DNA of 64,000 bases from Phanerodontia chrysosporium (GCA_001910725.1 MJGA01000024.1:1-64000); one strand, 5' to 3'. Positions 1 through 12,476 are shown, numbered from the stretch's first letter. Numbers and translations: made by a program. Notes: generated from the letters alone by a model not told the origin.

Positions 1-3000
1 GAATCTTGCCCACCATCGAACGAACGGTCTTCCTTTTTTCTCTCTCCACCTCGCTGATTATGACATGCTGCATGCCCCGTGCCATGATTCTCCCGTGCCA
101 AGCCGTAGTACTAACTAACTCGATCTCCCACCCTGTGTAGTGTACGATAGCTAGTTACCCCGCCCACTTGCTTACAATCCAGATCTCCTGTCCTACCGCC
201 AGATCGGCGTGCCTCGCCCTTTTCGCCTTCTCCGCGGACTGTCGTGCGTGCGCAACTGGCTTTGCGAGAGATGATGAACGCGCGATGCGGGGTGATAGCG
301 TAGGCTGTGGGAGACTTGCGTGCCCAGCGCAGTCCGAGGCGCTGCACGCCCCCTACGCCTGCCCGCGGCGGCCGCTGGCTTCTATGACGAACGAGTAGCG
401 TCGCTTGTACGTACGCCGAGGACAGTGTGCCCAAGCGGCAGTCGCCCATCTTGCGCAACCCCGTGGGGGGGCCCTCTCGGCCGCGCCGCCTGTCTCCCTT
501 CTAATCTCGGCTCTCGCAGGGCATCGCAAGGCCGGCAAAGGTGTGCGCAGTCCCAGCGCCCGTTCCAGCGCATGCCGCGGCGGCGGGCTGCGCTGCAGTT
601 GCACGCACAGAAGAGGGCCACCGGGCGCCCCCCCTGCTCAAACGCGATCGGCACGCGTGTTTAATGAAAAGAGACCCCCCGGGGGCGGTTCGCCCCGCGC
701 GCGTTCGACACATCTGCTGTGCGCGCTGCCCCGCGGGGACGCGGGGGCAAGGCGTGCGGGGGGGCTTCCCCCCCGGCGTCGCGGCGGCGGCGGATGCAGA
801 AAAAGGACCGGGTTGCTCGCGGTCGCTGGTGTGTTTTTGGGGGATGGACCCGGCGCGGAGGCACCTTCCGCTGATCGCAAACTGCATACGCACCGCGCGC
901 AGCGGGAGGTGCAGGGCGGGGCTCTCCGGTGTCTGCAGCCCCGGTGCGTCATCGCGCTGGCCCGCGCATCACGCACACGCGTGCAGCTCTGGCGTCCGCG
1001 GCGCGAGGGCGCGGGGATGGGAAGCACAGGCCCGAAACGGCGCGCGCCGCGCGTGGAAGGTGCAGTAAACGTTCGCAGCGGGGACGGTGTGGCTTCGGAG
1101 GACAGATGTCGCGTGCAGCGTTTGGTGGCAGGACGCGCCGCGCCCCGGCGCATGTCTGCGGGGCGGCGCTCGAAGCGTCATCGCCGGGCGAATCTCGCGG
1201 TGGACGGCCCTTGGAGGGAGCGGCACGCGTGCATGACCCCGGCGAAACTGCGCGGGGGCGGGCGGTCGTCGACGGCGAAGCTTAGGGCTCGCGGGGCGAA
1301 CACATGGTCTGCCCTTGTTATGAGCAGTGGAGCCGAGGTTCGGTGGTGAACCTTCGTTCGAAGCCAAGAGCCTGCAGCGACACTGGCGTCACGGTTCCCG
1401 CATCGCACGACGTTGTGGTGTGTTCCAATCGCCCGTGGAATTGCCACAATGTCCTTGGCCGGCACTGACACGCGTGCGAACGCGTTTGTGCACACATATC
1501 CGCGGTGCGTCGCCTGGGCCGTACTGCCGCGTCCCGTCCTAGAAGTGCCTCAGGTGAGAAAAAGAGCGGCCGTGTTCATGAAGAAACTACAAGTCATGCA
1601 TGATCTGCAAGTTGCGGCATCGCCACCGCCGCGGGCCAAGATCCGTCCAGGACTACACCCGCGCCGGGATGGACATATGCCCCTTGAGCATGAACGCAGG
1701 CGCCGCCGGGAGCGGGACCCTGAGCATGGCATCATCTCGGACGCTTTTGCAGCCGCAGCGTCAGCGATTGGGGGGGAACGAGGCCCGCAGGGGCGCCCGC
1801 CGCCGCACAATAACAAATGCGTAGCAAAGCATAAAGCAACGCCAGAGGGCACCCACACATCGGCCCAGCTTCTGCGTGCTGCACATCAGAAACGGGGAGG
1901 CTGGTAGGCCTCGTCGGAATGCACAAGGGACGGAGAGGCCCTCGCGAGCACACCCGCTGCTGCATCCGGCGATGATGAGAAGCGCGCTGCGTCCGCAGGC
2001 CCGCCCCGGCCAGATCTGCGCGCGGGCAGGCGGGCGAGACGGGCGACGCTAGAGCGAACCGTATCACGCAGATAGGGGGACTGTATGGGCCCGCGCTTCT
2101 ACCCCACAGTGTGATGGCCCGGCGAGAACGCTGCGAAGGGGCGAGCACGCGTCGCGCAGCGCGTGCGAACGCGGGGAGGGGGACCTCTTCCATGACGCGC
2201 GGCGAGACAATGCGTCCCGATGGGGGCACGTCGCGGCCAGGGCAGAGGCAGGGGCGTAGAGCGGGCGAACCGGCTGCCGGGCGATGACTCATGGGCCCCG
2301 TCGCGTCCATGCTCTCTCGCGCATGACGATGGGTGCCCGTGTGCGCCTCGCACAGAGTTCTCCTGCGCGCACGCTAGGCAGCTCTGAGCAGGCCCATGGC
2401 TGCTGCGCCCAGCCGCGCGTAAGCATGTTGTCACAGCGGTACAGCCCCCGAGGCGCGTCCGTCCGCCAAGGCGTTCTGGAAGGCCCCTGCTGCCCCTGCC
2501 GGGCTTCAGCGAGCGTCGGGGGTGCGAGGATGGGGCCCGACGGTGCTCCCCCTGCGCGTCCAATGGCGTTAAGGCCGTACCCGCTACGCTGCAGCCCAGC
2601 GCGGCCCTGACGGGGGCAGGCTGATAGCACTGATCGGCCACGATAGGTATGTCTTCAAGAAGCACGCACAGCGGTAAGCCCGGCGACGGGCTTCGCCCAG
2701 GGCGGAGTGCCAATGCCTGCTCCACGCACGCCGACGCGCCTCAGGGCCTGCGCAGGACAGCACGCGCTGCGACGATGGTGCGTTGCTCCGTTGTGCGGGT
2801 CGCCTGGCCCCGCGTGCGACGGGAGTAGACTCGTAATGTCCGCAGCCCTGCTGACGGACACTGCGCCCGAACAACACTGGTCGCGTCTGCTGGCGGATCG
2901 TGGATCTAAGCGTGAGTGACTCGTCCCGCCGGTTTGATGCGCACTGTCTCCGGTCTTGCACGCCGGACCCTGCACGGTGGCATCGCATAATCTCTGCGAA

Positions 3001-6000
3001 ATGCCACAAAGGGCCCAGTCAAAGGAGCCGATCGGAAAGGCGGCGGAGGCTCACGTAACAGACAGTGCAGTCTACCATGGAAGCGAAGCGACCTCCCGAG
3101 TTTTCCTGGAACGTGCAAGTTGCGGTTTGTGCAATTGTAGGACAGATCGTCAGGACCGATTACACCCCTTCATATGGCCATCCCAAGACGGGTCCAGAAC
3201 GAGTGATGAGCTATTCATTGACGTAGAAATCAGTCCTCGATGACTAGTTTGGAATAAGGTCATACCGGCATGGTCGTGATCTGTGAGGTTAGATCGCGAT
3301 TGATTAGAGCGTTAGCGTAGCAATACGCTGTGTAGCAAATGCCAATATGCGCTGGCCGCGACGCAGGTCGACAAGTGCGTGAAAATCGGTGGGACGTCTG
3401 TAATTACGCTGCGAGCCCTGATCAGCTTCACTTGATGCATGAGAGGTAGAAACGCAGAGGCGTACGTTCCAGGACCGATCTGCGCCGCCCAGGGCATGGC
3501 GTCCGTGAATGCGCAGTAAGAACAAACGAACCTTGGACAGCGAAGCTCGACACACGAGGGACGCAGAGGGCGACACCTTCTGATGGCGCGGCACAGCCTC
3601 GGTTGGGCTGTCGCGATGTGCGTTCTGCAGCGAGAGCAATGAGCCACAAAGTCAAGGGGAGCCCAGCGCACCGGAAGCGTACCCTGCGTATCACGGCAAG
3701 ATCCTGCGCCTGCGGGCTGTCTGGGTGCAATCCGCCAGTAAGATAGCCTTCTGCGCGGACGCTGCGCGCGGTACAGCGGCCGCGCTGGTGGCGGCCCAGG
3801 AACACAGCCAGGAACGGCCCCCTCCCGAAGGTGCGTCCGCGCCATCTTTGGGCAGGACCCGGGCAAAAGGCAAACGGGAGAGATCCGGGGGCGTGCTGTC
3901 GTGCACGGTAAATGCACTGCACCCGCCCGCCCCCCGTCGTTCGCCGACGAAGGCCCGGCGCGAAGTCGGCGAAGCTGCCTCGGGCCTTTTGCGCGCGCGG
4001 GGACGAAGCAGTGTCGCCGAGAAACTGACGAGGCCGTCCACTGGAGAAGTGGAGCTGCAAAGTGGGTTGTATTGGCAGAAGGCGAAGCAGCTGCAGTGTC
4101 CATCGGTCAGAGTTTTGTGGGTGCCCCAACAGCGATGACATACCGACAACCGAGCCAGACTCCAGTACCAGCTTGGACACCGGAATCGTGGAGCATGGAG
4201 GCTCTCTGCGATCGTGTTCGTATCTTCTACGCGGAGGAACTATCCGGGCGATGCATGGCACTAGAAGCGGGGTCCATGCTTCGGCTGGCAAGTCCAGAGT
4301 GGCTGATCGTCTGCCGCGACCTAGGCGTGAGTAGACTAGGACATTAAGGGACTGTTTTTCCGCACTGCGACTGTGAGGCTATTCGATGTTGCAGGTAAAA
4401 GCCTCCGAGAGGTGGCGACGCGATAGGCAGGCCTGAGACATCGTGAATCTATAGCTTACCACAGTCGAAGAATGCGGTAAGATCACCCATAGAGAGCGGC
4501 AGAAAAAATCCTGCGTTGTGCATAACAAACATTTGATTTGTCTGGTTTGTTCACTGCCAGAAGAGGTAGACGCCACTGGTGCAACTCTCGGATACATGGT
4601 CAACTTCCTGCAGAGCAGCGTCAACAGCCATTCCCCTGGTTTTGTCGATCTACTATATCATGAGTGGTTTTAAATAATGACACTTACTTTCATGTCCAAA
4701 ATCGCAAGCAGGAAAACGAAGGGAGGACATTCCCGGTTGAAATGTTGAAGTTATCAAAGAAAGCGCGTGCGCGCTGCAGGCCAATCATCACGTGAGGTTG
4801 CTGACGTAATACCCGGAAAACGCCGTTGCCACAAAGCTTGCCGCTCTTCATCCATTATCGCTCAGGTATACATCTACTAGCAGCGACGGGATAGTAAACA
4901 CTATGTTATCATTATATTACTGCGGGTAATACATGATCATCATAGAGACATGCTCGCGCTGCGTGACTCGAGGTGCAAAGTCTATGATCTTAGCCTCCGT
5001 GCATTCGAGGCCTGGCAGCATGATCACCTCACTTTGCTCCAGACGAAATGGAGACAGAGCCAATCTCGACCTCACGGAGATGACGGCGAGAGTACCTACC
5101 GAGCGATGTGCAGGGCTGCCTAACGCTAGGCCTGATCCGGCCTAGCCTGGCGCACCGCGCGGGGCATGCTATTTAAGCTTTTGCGTCTGCGGCGGGCGCA
5201 TCCTGCTGCGGCTTGACAGCGGGATCGTCGTATGGGGCGCAGCAGATCACCCATGCTGACAGCGCCGCTACGGACAGGGTCGTACTGCTCGTGTAGGCTG
5301 CTGAACACCCGGGACCTGCGCCGCGCCGCGTGCGCCCTCCCTCGAAGAATGCACCCTAGAGCCCATGCGAGGCTTCCTGGGTGCGAGAGCCATACACTGT
5401 GCGCGCCTGCGCCATCGTCGTCGTTGTCGGAATTGCACAGGCACTGCCCGCGAAAACGTTTCTGATGGGCACCTTGGCTCTGCTACGACAATAGCTCAGC
5501 TCGCATCTTTTTCACACATCCGTGTCTATTCACTTACGCTCCCACGTGCGCCCGGCCTGGCAACAAGGCGTAGCCTAAATACGTGCAAAGCACGGGGCGG
5601 CCAGCCATGTGTTTTCGCCCGACTGTGCGAGCGCACGCGCGGATGAACGTCGGGAGTCCGCTCGGGACCGACAAGGTTGGGGGTGCGCGCGCGATTGGGC
5701 AGCTCACGCAGGGTCGTGCGAGCGCCATCAGAAATATGGTGGCCCCTCCATATTTGGGCCCGGTGGGAGTAAAGAACGACTGTGGAGCATCGTCGCTAAG
5801 TCTGGCTGCTTTGACCAATAGCAGAGGACGGTCTTGGCAAGTCTTGAGCTGCGCCGTCGACGCTAGCGCGAACGAGAGCGACGCACCCGCCCTGGTACTC
5901 ACAGGTTCCGTCCGGTGCATGGCCCTGCACGAAGTTTGGAAGAGCAATGTACAGAGTATGACAGGGCGTAGGACCGTCGACGCTATGCAACACGGTTAGC

Positions 6001-6874
6001 GTGTTTCTCTTTTGCAAGACAAGCAAACCACTTACTCGAAGGTGGCTGAGATGAACGGAGATCCTCTGGCCCGGGCCGGAATGCTCACGGGAGATGCAGG
6101 GTCTCCTTGCTAAAGGAAATGGTGTTGCTAAGTAAACTTGTATTACGCTGAGAGCATTACCGGGGCTTGTCTGGCCCAGGGCAGTCGCTGTCGGTGTTTG
6201 TAGTGCCAAGCTTGCCATCACATCTGCAGGGCTGCGCAGAGGTCCGATGTCGCGAGGAGAGTAGGCACGTCGTTCCCAGAATCGTACCATGCACGTCGCA
6301 ATGAGGAATACGCGTTTGAGCGCATCACTCAATCGAGACATTGTGCGCCACGGAATGGAGTACATACCGGACTCAGGGCACGTGTGGCTCAGCAGCTTCA
6401 CAAGGCAGCGCACGTCGCCTTCCACCTGCTTTGAGAATCGGGCTGGCCAAAAGCTATATGCATGCTCTCATCTGCGCACCAAAAAAAAAGTGCACAGCAG
6501 ACTCAAAGGCCACATCGTCCGTCTTCGTCGGTAACATCATTCGGCCCAGCCTGCGGTACAGCCGGGCGCGTCTGCTCTGTAGGACCCGCTTGGTATCTCA
6601 GTGCCAGGTAACAACCACGTCAATTGACAACTGTTCAGTCAGCACGTCCCACAACAAGGAAATTAGTGCGGATCGCTCGCCTATAGATTCCATGAACGGC
6701 CTGGATGGAGGTCAGCAACAAGATTTTGTCATGAGCGCCCGAACGGCCGCATGGGCGCCTGAGACGCTTTCGCCCATCTGGCAAGCAAATTTCTAGGGGA
6801 TCCTGGCTCACAGGCCGTCCAAAAAATCGCTTGGGAAAGCCTCTGTCTGTGGTACGTGCCTTTTTTGAGAGGAA
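1..6874. other. GC-rich stretch without a supportable gene
   Basis: The first 3 kb is strongly GC-rich and is open in several overlapping frames on both strands, as expected by chance in such DNA. None of these frames shows a recognisable domain, a consistent set of splice sites, or hydrophobic or coiled-coil structure. A C/G-run inverted motif lies near 670-700. From about 4.4 kb the composition becomes more balanced. A 210-codon minus-strand frame at 5796-6425 begins plausibly but matches no family I know. I see no tRNA, rRNA or telomeric repeat. Confidence 0.5.
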
Positions 6875-7147
6875 TCATTGCGCCCTGTTCTCAGCGTCGA
6901 GGTATGCAATTTCACGAATCATACCCGACAGACTCCGCCCGGCGAATACCGGAAACGGCAGCAGCCAGCCAAATTTCTCGCTGATTTCTTCCACACTTTC
7001 GTCTCTCATGTGGGGAACTAAGAGGATCTGTATGGCGTATACACCGATCCAGCCCTCAGAAACTATGGTTTTCACTCGCATATGCCTCTGAAGGACGACG
7101 GCCGGCCAGTCGACACCTGGACGTCTCACGGTATATACCGCACGCAT
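6875..7147 (-). CDS. possible coding exon or gene fragment, unknown
   Basis: A 90-codon minus-strand frame has natural protein composition: alternating hydrophobic and charged stretches, including GWIGVYAIQILLVPHMRD and EEISEKFGWLLPFPVFAG, with few rare residues. No family was recognised. It lies head-to-head with the ZZ-finger gene starting at 7472. A further minus-strand frame upstream (7126-7341) could supply a first exon across a short intron, but I could not settle a splice. It may be a fragment of an accessory gene such as those that surround HET loci. Confidence is low because only residue composition supports it. Confidence 0.28.
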   Translation of the reverse strand: MRAVYTVRRPGVDWPAVVLQRHMRVKTIVSEGWIGVYAIQILLVPHMRDESVEEISEKFGWLLPFPVFAGRSLSGMIREIAYLDAENRAQ

Positions 7148-7471
7148 GCACTCATTGGCAGATATGGATCCTCGCCAGGGATCGACGTAGGCTTGGGTGA
7201 GTTCTTTTCGTTCTTATCTGATGCATGGAGTGATGATGGGGTGCTCATCAGTGTTTTGATTCTGTTGTCTTTCAGCAGGACATCAACGCGACTCCCGCAT
7301 GCCGTCACGCCAGCTCGGCTGAGTCGGTTTGTGTGAGCCATAACTTGATCGCTTCATACTTGCAAGATCAGACAGCACAGGTAGGATAGATACATACCAA
7401 ACCTCTGCTGGAAATATCTAAGGTGTCACCGTAGGCCTCAAACGTGCCAGTTGACCTAGCTTCAGGATACC

Positions 7472-8788
7472 ATGCACTCAGCAACTTCTGCGCGCCCGCA
7501 GAGGCACGAGTACTACGATGATGTCCATCAAGCGGTAGGCCTGCAGCATAGCTCACCACCTGACCGAATGTCGTCCTGACTACCTCTTCTACAGGCTCGC
7601 ACAGGCGTACGACATCCTGGCGTCGTCTGCTTCGCTTGCAAGGAGGCCATCTTCGGCGTCCGCCACAAATGCATCGACTGTGTCGATTTCGATCTTTGCG
7701 ATCGCTGCATCGCTCTGGCCTCAGTCCGCCAGCAGCACGACTTCGCGCACGCGTTCTTTCCAATCGAATACCCGTGGGACCACAGCCCATTCCGCGCCGC
7801 CTCTTCCGCACCGTTCATGCCGCAGCGCTACAACAACTGCAAGGCTTGCCTGCGCGCTCCAATCGTCGGAGTACGATACGAGTGCCGTTCGTGCCTTGGC
7901 TATACCCTCTGTTCCGCCTGCTATAACAGTGTGGAGCAGCGTGCAGGGCACCCGCTCGAGCATGCATTCCGACCTATCCTGAGCGAGGATGAAGGGCCCG
8001 ACTTTACGGATACTTGGGACGACCCGCGCGCGAAGGAACCCTCGTCCTGTCGACCTGACGAGGTGCGCAGGCGGCTCTCAGGCGGGGTATGTCGCGGGTG
8101 CGATCGAGCCGTCGAGCATGCTTGCTTGGACTGCGCAAATTACGGCCTGTGCACCGCTTGCATCAGCAATCCCGAGATCCGCATGGCCCACGACCGCGCT
8201 CACAGGTTCGCACCGCTGGAGTGGCCCGCGTCTGGAACCGAGCCCTGGCCGCCCTCCCCTCCGTCCACCAGCGGGCATGACCCTGATGCTCTGTATACCG
8301 ATCCCCCGGTACTGTGTGGCGGCTGCGAGCGGCGCATATGCTCCGGTACCCTCCACCGATGCCTCGAGTGCCCTGATTTTACGCTCTGCCACTCGTGCAT
8401 CTCATCTGTGCGAGCGCGGCTGGGCCACAGCATTCGCCATCGGTACTTCCCTATCGAGCTCTCACCCGCCGGCAAGAACGACGTGTTCGCGACCGCCCTT
8501 GCATCATTGGACATTGTACATTGTTCTGGCTGCGGAGCTAAGCGTGGTGTCGTGCAACACAGATGCCTCAGGTGTCCGGATTTTACGCTCTGCCTGCGAT
8601 GCGCGGCGGATCCCAAAATCTCGGGTGCGCACGAATCGGGTCACCCATTCTTCCCCTACCTGCCCCAGGTTGGAGCTGGCGATGACTTCTTCGAGGAAAG
8701 GCAGCGACGGCTGGGCCTCAAAGCGACGGATCCAGGTGTGGGTCTCCCTGCTCATGATCATCGTCTGGTGAGTGAAATTGCTAAGTAG
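7472..8788 (+). CDS. protein with five ZZ-type zinc fingers
   Basis: Exon 1 (7472-7534, 21 codons from ATG) joins in phase to exon 2 at 7595 across a 60-base GT-AG intron. The product carries five successive ZZ-type zinc fingers. Each has paired CxxC units such as CFACKEA, CIDCVDFDLCDRC, CRSCLGYTLCSAC, CRGCDRA, CLECPDFTLCHSC and CLRCPDFTLCLRC, followed by a histidine pair (for example HDFAHAFFP, HPLEHAFRP, HSIRHRYFP). ZZ fingers bind peptide N-termini or modified proteins in NBR1/p62, p300 and similar proteins; the ligand here is unknown. The frame stops at 8788, but a good intron (8768-8820) would skip that stop and carry the frame into the HET gene 78 bases before its Met. So this may be the N-terminal half of a ZZ-HET protein rather than a separate gene; only about 110 bases lie between the two frames. 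Confidence 0.82.
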
Positions 8789-8820
8789 CGTTGCCTGCGC
8801 TCGCTCATCCTATCTCTTAG
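8768..8820 (+). other. candidate intron joining the ZZ and HET reading frames
   Basis: A 53-base stretch begins GTGAGT, contains a CTAAG-like branch region and ends in a pyrimidine-rich CTCTTAG. Removing it deletes the ZZ stop codon. It joins codon Leu (8765-8767) in phase 0 to an open frame at 8821 that reaches the HET-family Met at 8899 after exactly 26 codons. Length and sites match the other introns of this window. Confidence 0.5.
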
Positions 8821-8898
8821 ACACGCCACTCCTGCGCCTCCACGGTCCCCGTACCGAGGGTGTTCTTCGTACTGTCAGGGACATCCATTTGCTTTTCA

Positions 8899-10897
8899 AT
8901 GGACTACATTCCGTGGGCGCACGCAAACGTAGTAGTCACTATTCCCGAGGTCGTCGAGAAGCGCATTCTTGATATTCTGGAGGACAAATGGGGCTCTCCA
9001 GCAAACACTTCGTTGTGGCGGATTACAATCGTGCAGTCATCCTGGGGCTTGTGCATTTAGTTTCGTCACGACTAGCGTCTGTCCACGATCTCTTCCAGTC
9101 GTCCGCACGGAAAGGCCAATACTACACCCTGAAGCCTCCGGTGCCCACCACCATCACCTTACAGCAGGTACACATCGGGCCAGGAGCGATACCAAATGCG
9201 TTGGCGGATATACCCTGCACGCAGATGAACGCAGAGGACCTGCTCGACAAGCTCAACGCTGCCCTAGGTACCGCCCATACCCTCGGCGCCGCAGAACTTC
9301 GTGACCTCCTAGAACACGCTTTGCACACATCGCGTGACTTCGGCGAGGCGTACGGCATGCTGCGCGGGTGTTGGCCGGACGACGGCGACTTTTTCCTCGC
9401 GCTTGACCGCATGTTGTACTGTCAGGCGGAGGTCCAGCGACGCCGCGATAATGCGCTCCGCGGTGCCGCGATTCAAGACTCGGAGATCCACCCTCGGCGC
9501 GTCTGGGACCTGCTCAGCAACCGCGTGCTCCCGTTCCACGCGATGCTGCGCGACCTCTATGCCAGCACCAAGAAGATGCTCGTCGCGCTCTGGACGGTGT
9601 CCCACAGCTGGGTTGAGGAGAACCGGCGCGCGTATGTCATCACCGCGATCAATGGGCGGCAGTGGCCAGTGCCCGTCCCGAACGAGACATCCCTCGACAA
9701 CGTGCGCATCGAGCTGCTCAACGTTGGCGCAGAGTACGTCTGGCTTGATGTGCTGTGCCTGCGGCAGGTGGACGACGACATCAGGCGGAAGGAGTGGGAA
9801 CTAGACATCCCTACGATCGGCCACGTCTTCCAGGCTTCCCGAAGGATCGACCGTGCATAACATACTTCAACGGCCTTGGTCTTCCGCTCGATATGTCGAA
9901 GGGTGTCTGTGACTCCGATCGGCACTGGTTCCAGCGTGTCTGGACGTTACAAGAGTCGCTTGTAAATTGGCTCCCTGGTGGGCTGGTACCGGTCTCCCCC
10001 GCTGCAGACGAAGAAAAGTTGTTCTCGCGACTCGACCGCCTCCTGTCCTCTGTGGCAAACTGGGACGGGCTCCCGGCCGTCCTCCGTACGATTGGCGAGC
10101 GCTACTGTACAACAGAGCTCGATCGCGTCGCAGGCCTCGCGCGATACCTGCAGTGCAGCACTCTGCCGATCTACGACCGCACGGCGTCCGTGGAGAAGGC
10201 GTGGACAGCCCTGCTGAAGCACATGCACGAGCTCCCCCGAACGGCGCTCTTCGTGCAGTACGCGGCGGATACGCCGTTTGCGCTGTGGCCGTCGTGGGCT
10301 GCGCTGCTCGACGCGCGCCCGGTCCTCCCGTACTCCGACTTCGAGATGCCGCAGTCGGACTTCTTCCGGTACGACTGCAAGCTGTACCTTGTCGACCGTG
10401 TGCTGCTATACACGGATCGCCCGGGCAGGTATTGGCACGAGGGGCACGCCGTTGGGCCCTTTCAGGTTGCATTCGACGCGCCAGACGTGCCCGTGGCGGA
10501 TGCGAGTGGCGAAGTCATTAACCTGCACTTCAAGGTGGGCACCACGAAGACGGGCATCCAGACCGTCGCCATTCGCGTGCTCGCGCGGCATGGTCCCTTC
10601 CTCCCAGGCATCGACTACACCCTCGTCGGCATGGGGCCGCCCTGGGTCGCGACGTACTGGGTGGTCACCGAGGTGGTCGGCGACCAGCGCGTGCAGAGGC
10701 AGAGCAAGCGTGCCCTAACCGCGGTGAAATGGGGCGTCCTCTTCGTCGACAAACAGGAAGGCACACGTCTCGCGAAGCTTCAACCCGACAGAGTTACCAC
10801 GCCTGTGGTGTATCTGTCTGGCGAGGAAGCTCTTACAAGGAGTAGACATCCTGAGGAGTACATGCGTGCTTTCAACAATGAAGACTCAAGCACATAA
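8899..10897 (+). CDS. HET-domain (heterokaryon incompatibility) protein, frame broken twice
   Basis: This is a large Agaricomycete-type HET protein of about 665 residues. It starts MDYIPWAHANV, has a helical N-terminal region, then the HET core: WTVSHSWV, QWPVPVP, GAEYVWLDVLCLRQ, and after the second break TYFNGLGLPLD and RVWTLQE. HET proteins act in cytoplasmic self/non-self recognition and can trigger cell death on fusion of unlike hyphae. The frame is disturbed twice. Near 9015-9035 one base seems missing between ...SLW and ...AVILGLVHLV. At 9838-9840 a CCC run would need one more C to join GHVFQAS to PKDRPCITYF. Neither gap can be an intron, being too short and lacking splice sites. It is either a young pseudogene or a sequence with homopolymer errors. 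It may be fused to the ZZ array upstream. Confidence 0.85.
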
Positions 10898-11439
10898 GTA
10901 GTGAAGGTCAGCTAGTTTGATGCGTCATCGGGAGAATGTTTCTGAGTAGGTGTCTAGGTGTCCGGAAACCCTGCCCTGAATGAAATTGCTTTCAGTGACC
11001 CTCACGGTGTGGCTACTGTAACGCCCTGTGCCTCTAGCTGCACCCTGCTAGCATAGATCAGGATATTAGCCGGTGATTGCGTCAGTCGTGCGTACGTGAC
11101 AACATCGGTACAAGCTGATTTGAACGTTCGCTAGATTTGAGTGCCATCCTGAGAGTGCAAGCTCCAAAACCGCTCTCTATACACTTTTGAGATTATGCTC
11201 TTGAATGCATATGGGTTTCGAAGGCAAAGTAGCGAAGTGTCGAGGACCTACCCAGTCCACAGTCGAAGCCACGACAGGGTGCTCAAGGACCGCATTTGTG
11301 TACTGGTCAATCTGGGAGAGCAGAGGGCACTGACGAGCTTCGTGTGATAGCCTGACGGGTACGCTCCTACGTCATTCTTCAGTCTCAGTCCGAGGTGGGC
11401 TATAAAAGGCGCAATGGCAATCTCTGCCGCCGAGAACTC
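10898..11439. other. intergenic, no feature seen
   Basis: This is the 3' flank of the HET gene. It is AT-richer, with no open frame of interest and no repeat that I can see. Confidence 0.5.
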
Positions 11440-12060
11440 CACCACCGCGGGATTCTTGCGGTGGCAGACGCGACTGCAAGTCCTCCAGGGCCTGCACGAG
11501 CGACTCTGGACCGCCGCCGTTCTGTGCGACGGTAGAAGATCCTCCATCCACCGAACCTGTTCGAGACAGCATCGATGAAGAGGTCCGCGACGAACTCGAG
11601 GAAGACAAATGACTGGCTCAGCTTGACGGACTCGGGCGACGGCTCTTCTGAAGGCATGTCAGGACCGCCGTATGCGACGGCAGGAAGCTAGCATTGCAAG
11701 CCCAGAGCAGACGCTCAAAAGCCGGCGTGCCAGCACTCCTGCTCAAGCGATAAGGCCGAGCAGCAGCCTCCTCACTTACAGGGCACCCTCATGCGGATCG
11801 AGGAACGCATGACCACGCTCTAAACTCATCAGCTCGAGATCAATCGTCTAAATTACGAGCTCATGTAGGCCCGTGAGCAACTGGAGAGATCTGAAAGCCG
11901 GCGGAAGCAAGCAGAGTCTCGAGTGATGGACTTGGAAGGCTTCATCGCAAGGCAGGGGCGTACGGTGCTCTCCCGCTTTTGCGGGAAGACTGTGGTGGAC
12001 AGAATCAGGGTGCCTCATAGGGACGACCGAACATGGTAGTCCGTCCACTATCTCCTCAGC
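11440..12060 (+). pseudogene. decayed acidic/coiled-coil gene relic
   Basis: Plus-strand translation shows pieces of a protein broken by stops and frame changes. One is an acidic piece around 11480-11608 (EDPPSTEPVRDSIDEEVRDE) ending in TGA. Another is a heptad-like coiled coil around 11785-11950 (RIEERMTTL, LEINRLNYELM, AREQLERSESRRKQAES) interrupted by TAA and TAG. The arrangement resembles the coiled-coil half of the RING gene that follows, so it may be a dead relative, but I could not align them base by base. A minus-strand frame over 11400-11657 is also open and is the main alternative. Confidence 0.4.
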
Positions 12061-12476
12061 CAAGTACGCGACGTTTCCTTTGAGGTATCCCAGGTTTGCA
12101 TTGCATTTCCATTCCATTCTCTATTCATTATACATCCATTCCTTGACCTTGAGATTCTATGTGTCGTATATATACCCCCATTGACGTACAAAGGAGGGCA
12201 TCAGACCTACAGAATAAATTCAGGAAATACTTAGGCTATTGTATCGCGCTCCGCAGTACTTTAGTTCCAGCTAATTGTACAAGGTTTCGAAGCAGCGACA
12301 CCCAAACCTATACCTGCCATGATGTTCTCACGATCTTCTTGGACATTTCAGGCGAGGTGCCGCCCGCACTGCCCTCGAGTTTGGTATGCGCGCGAGCTAA
12401 TTTGAAGGGATACTCACCTTGGCCCCAACGCACATTATCCTCGTCCTCAGACTGCATAGCTGAAGGACACCCACGA

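Noticed and set aside
1..5650. Many 70-310 codon frames on both strands
   Set aside because: They overlap in all frames in GC-rich DNA, show no domains, and are biased to Arg, Ala, Gly and Pro as expected from composition.
9838..9870. An intron at the second HET break
   Set aside because: The interval is far too short and has no GT-AG pair.
12159..12476. In-frame N-terminal extension of the RING gene
   Set aside because: Residues before MSCPICL look like untranslated sequence and RING proteins of this layout usually start just before the first CxxC.
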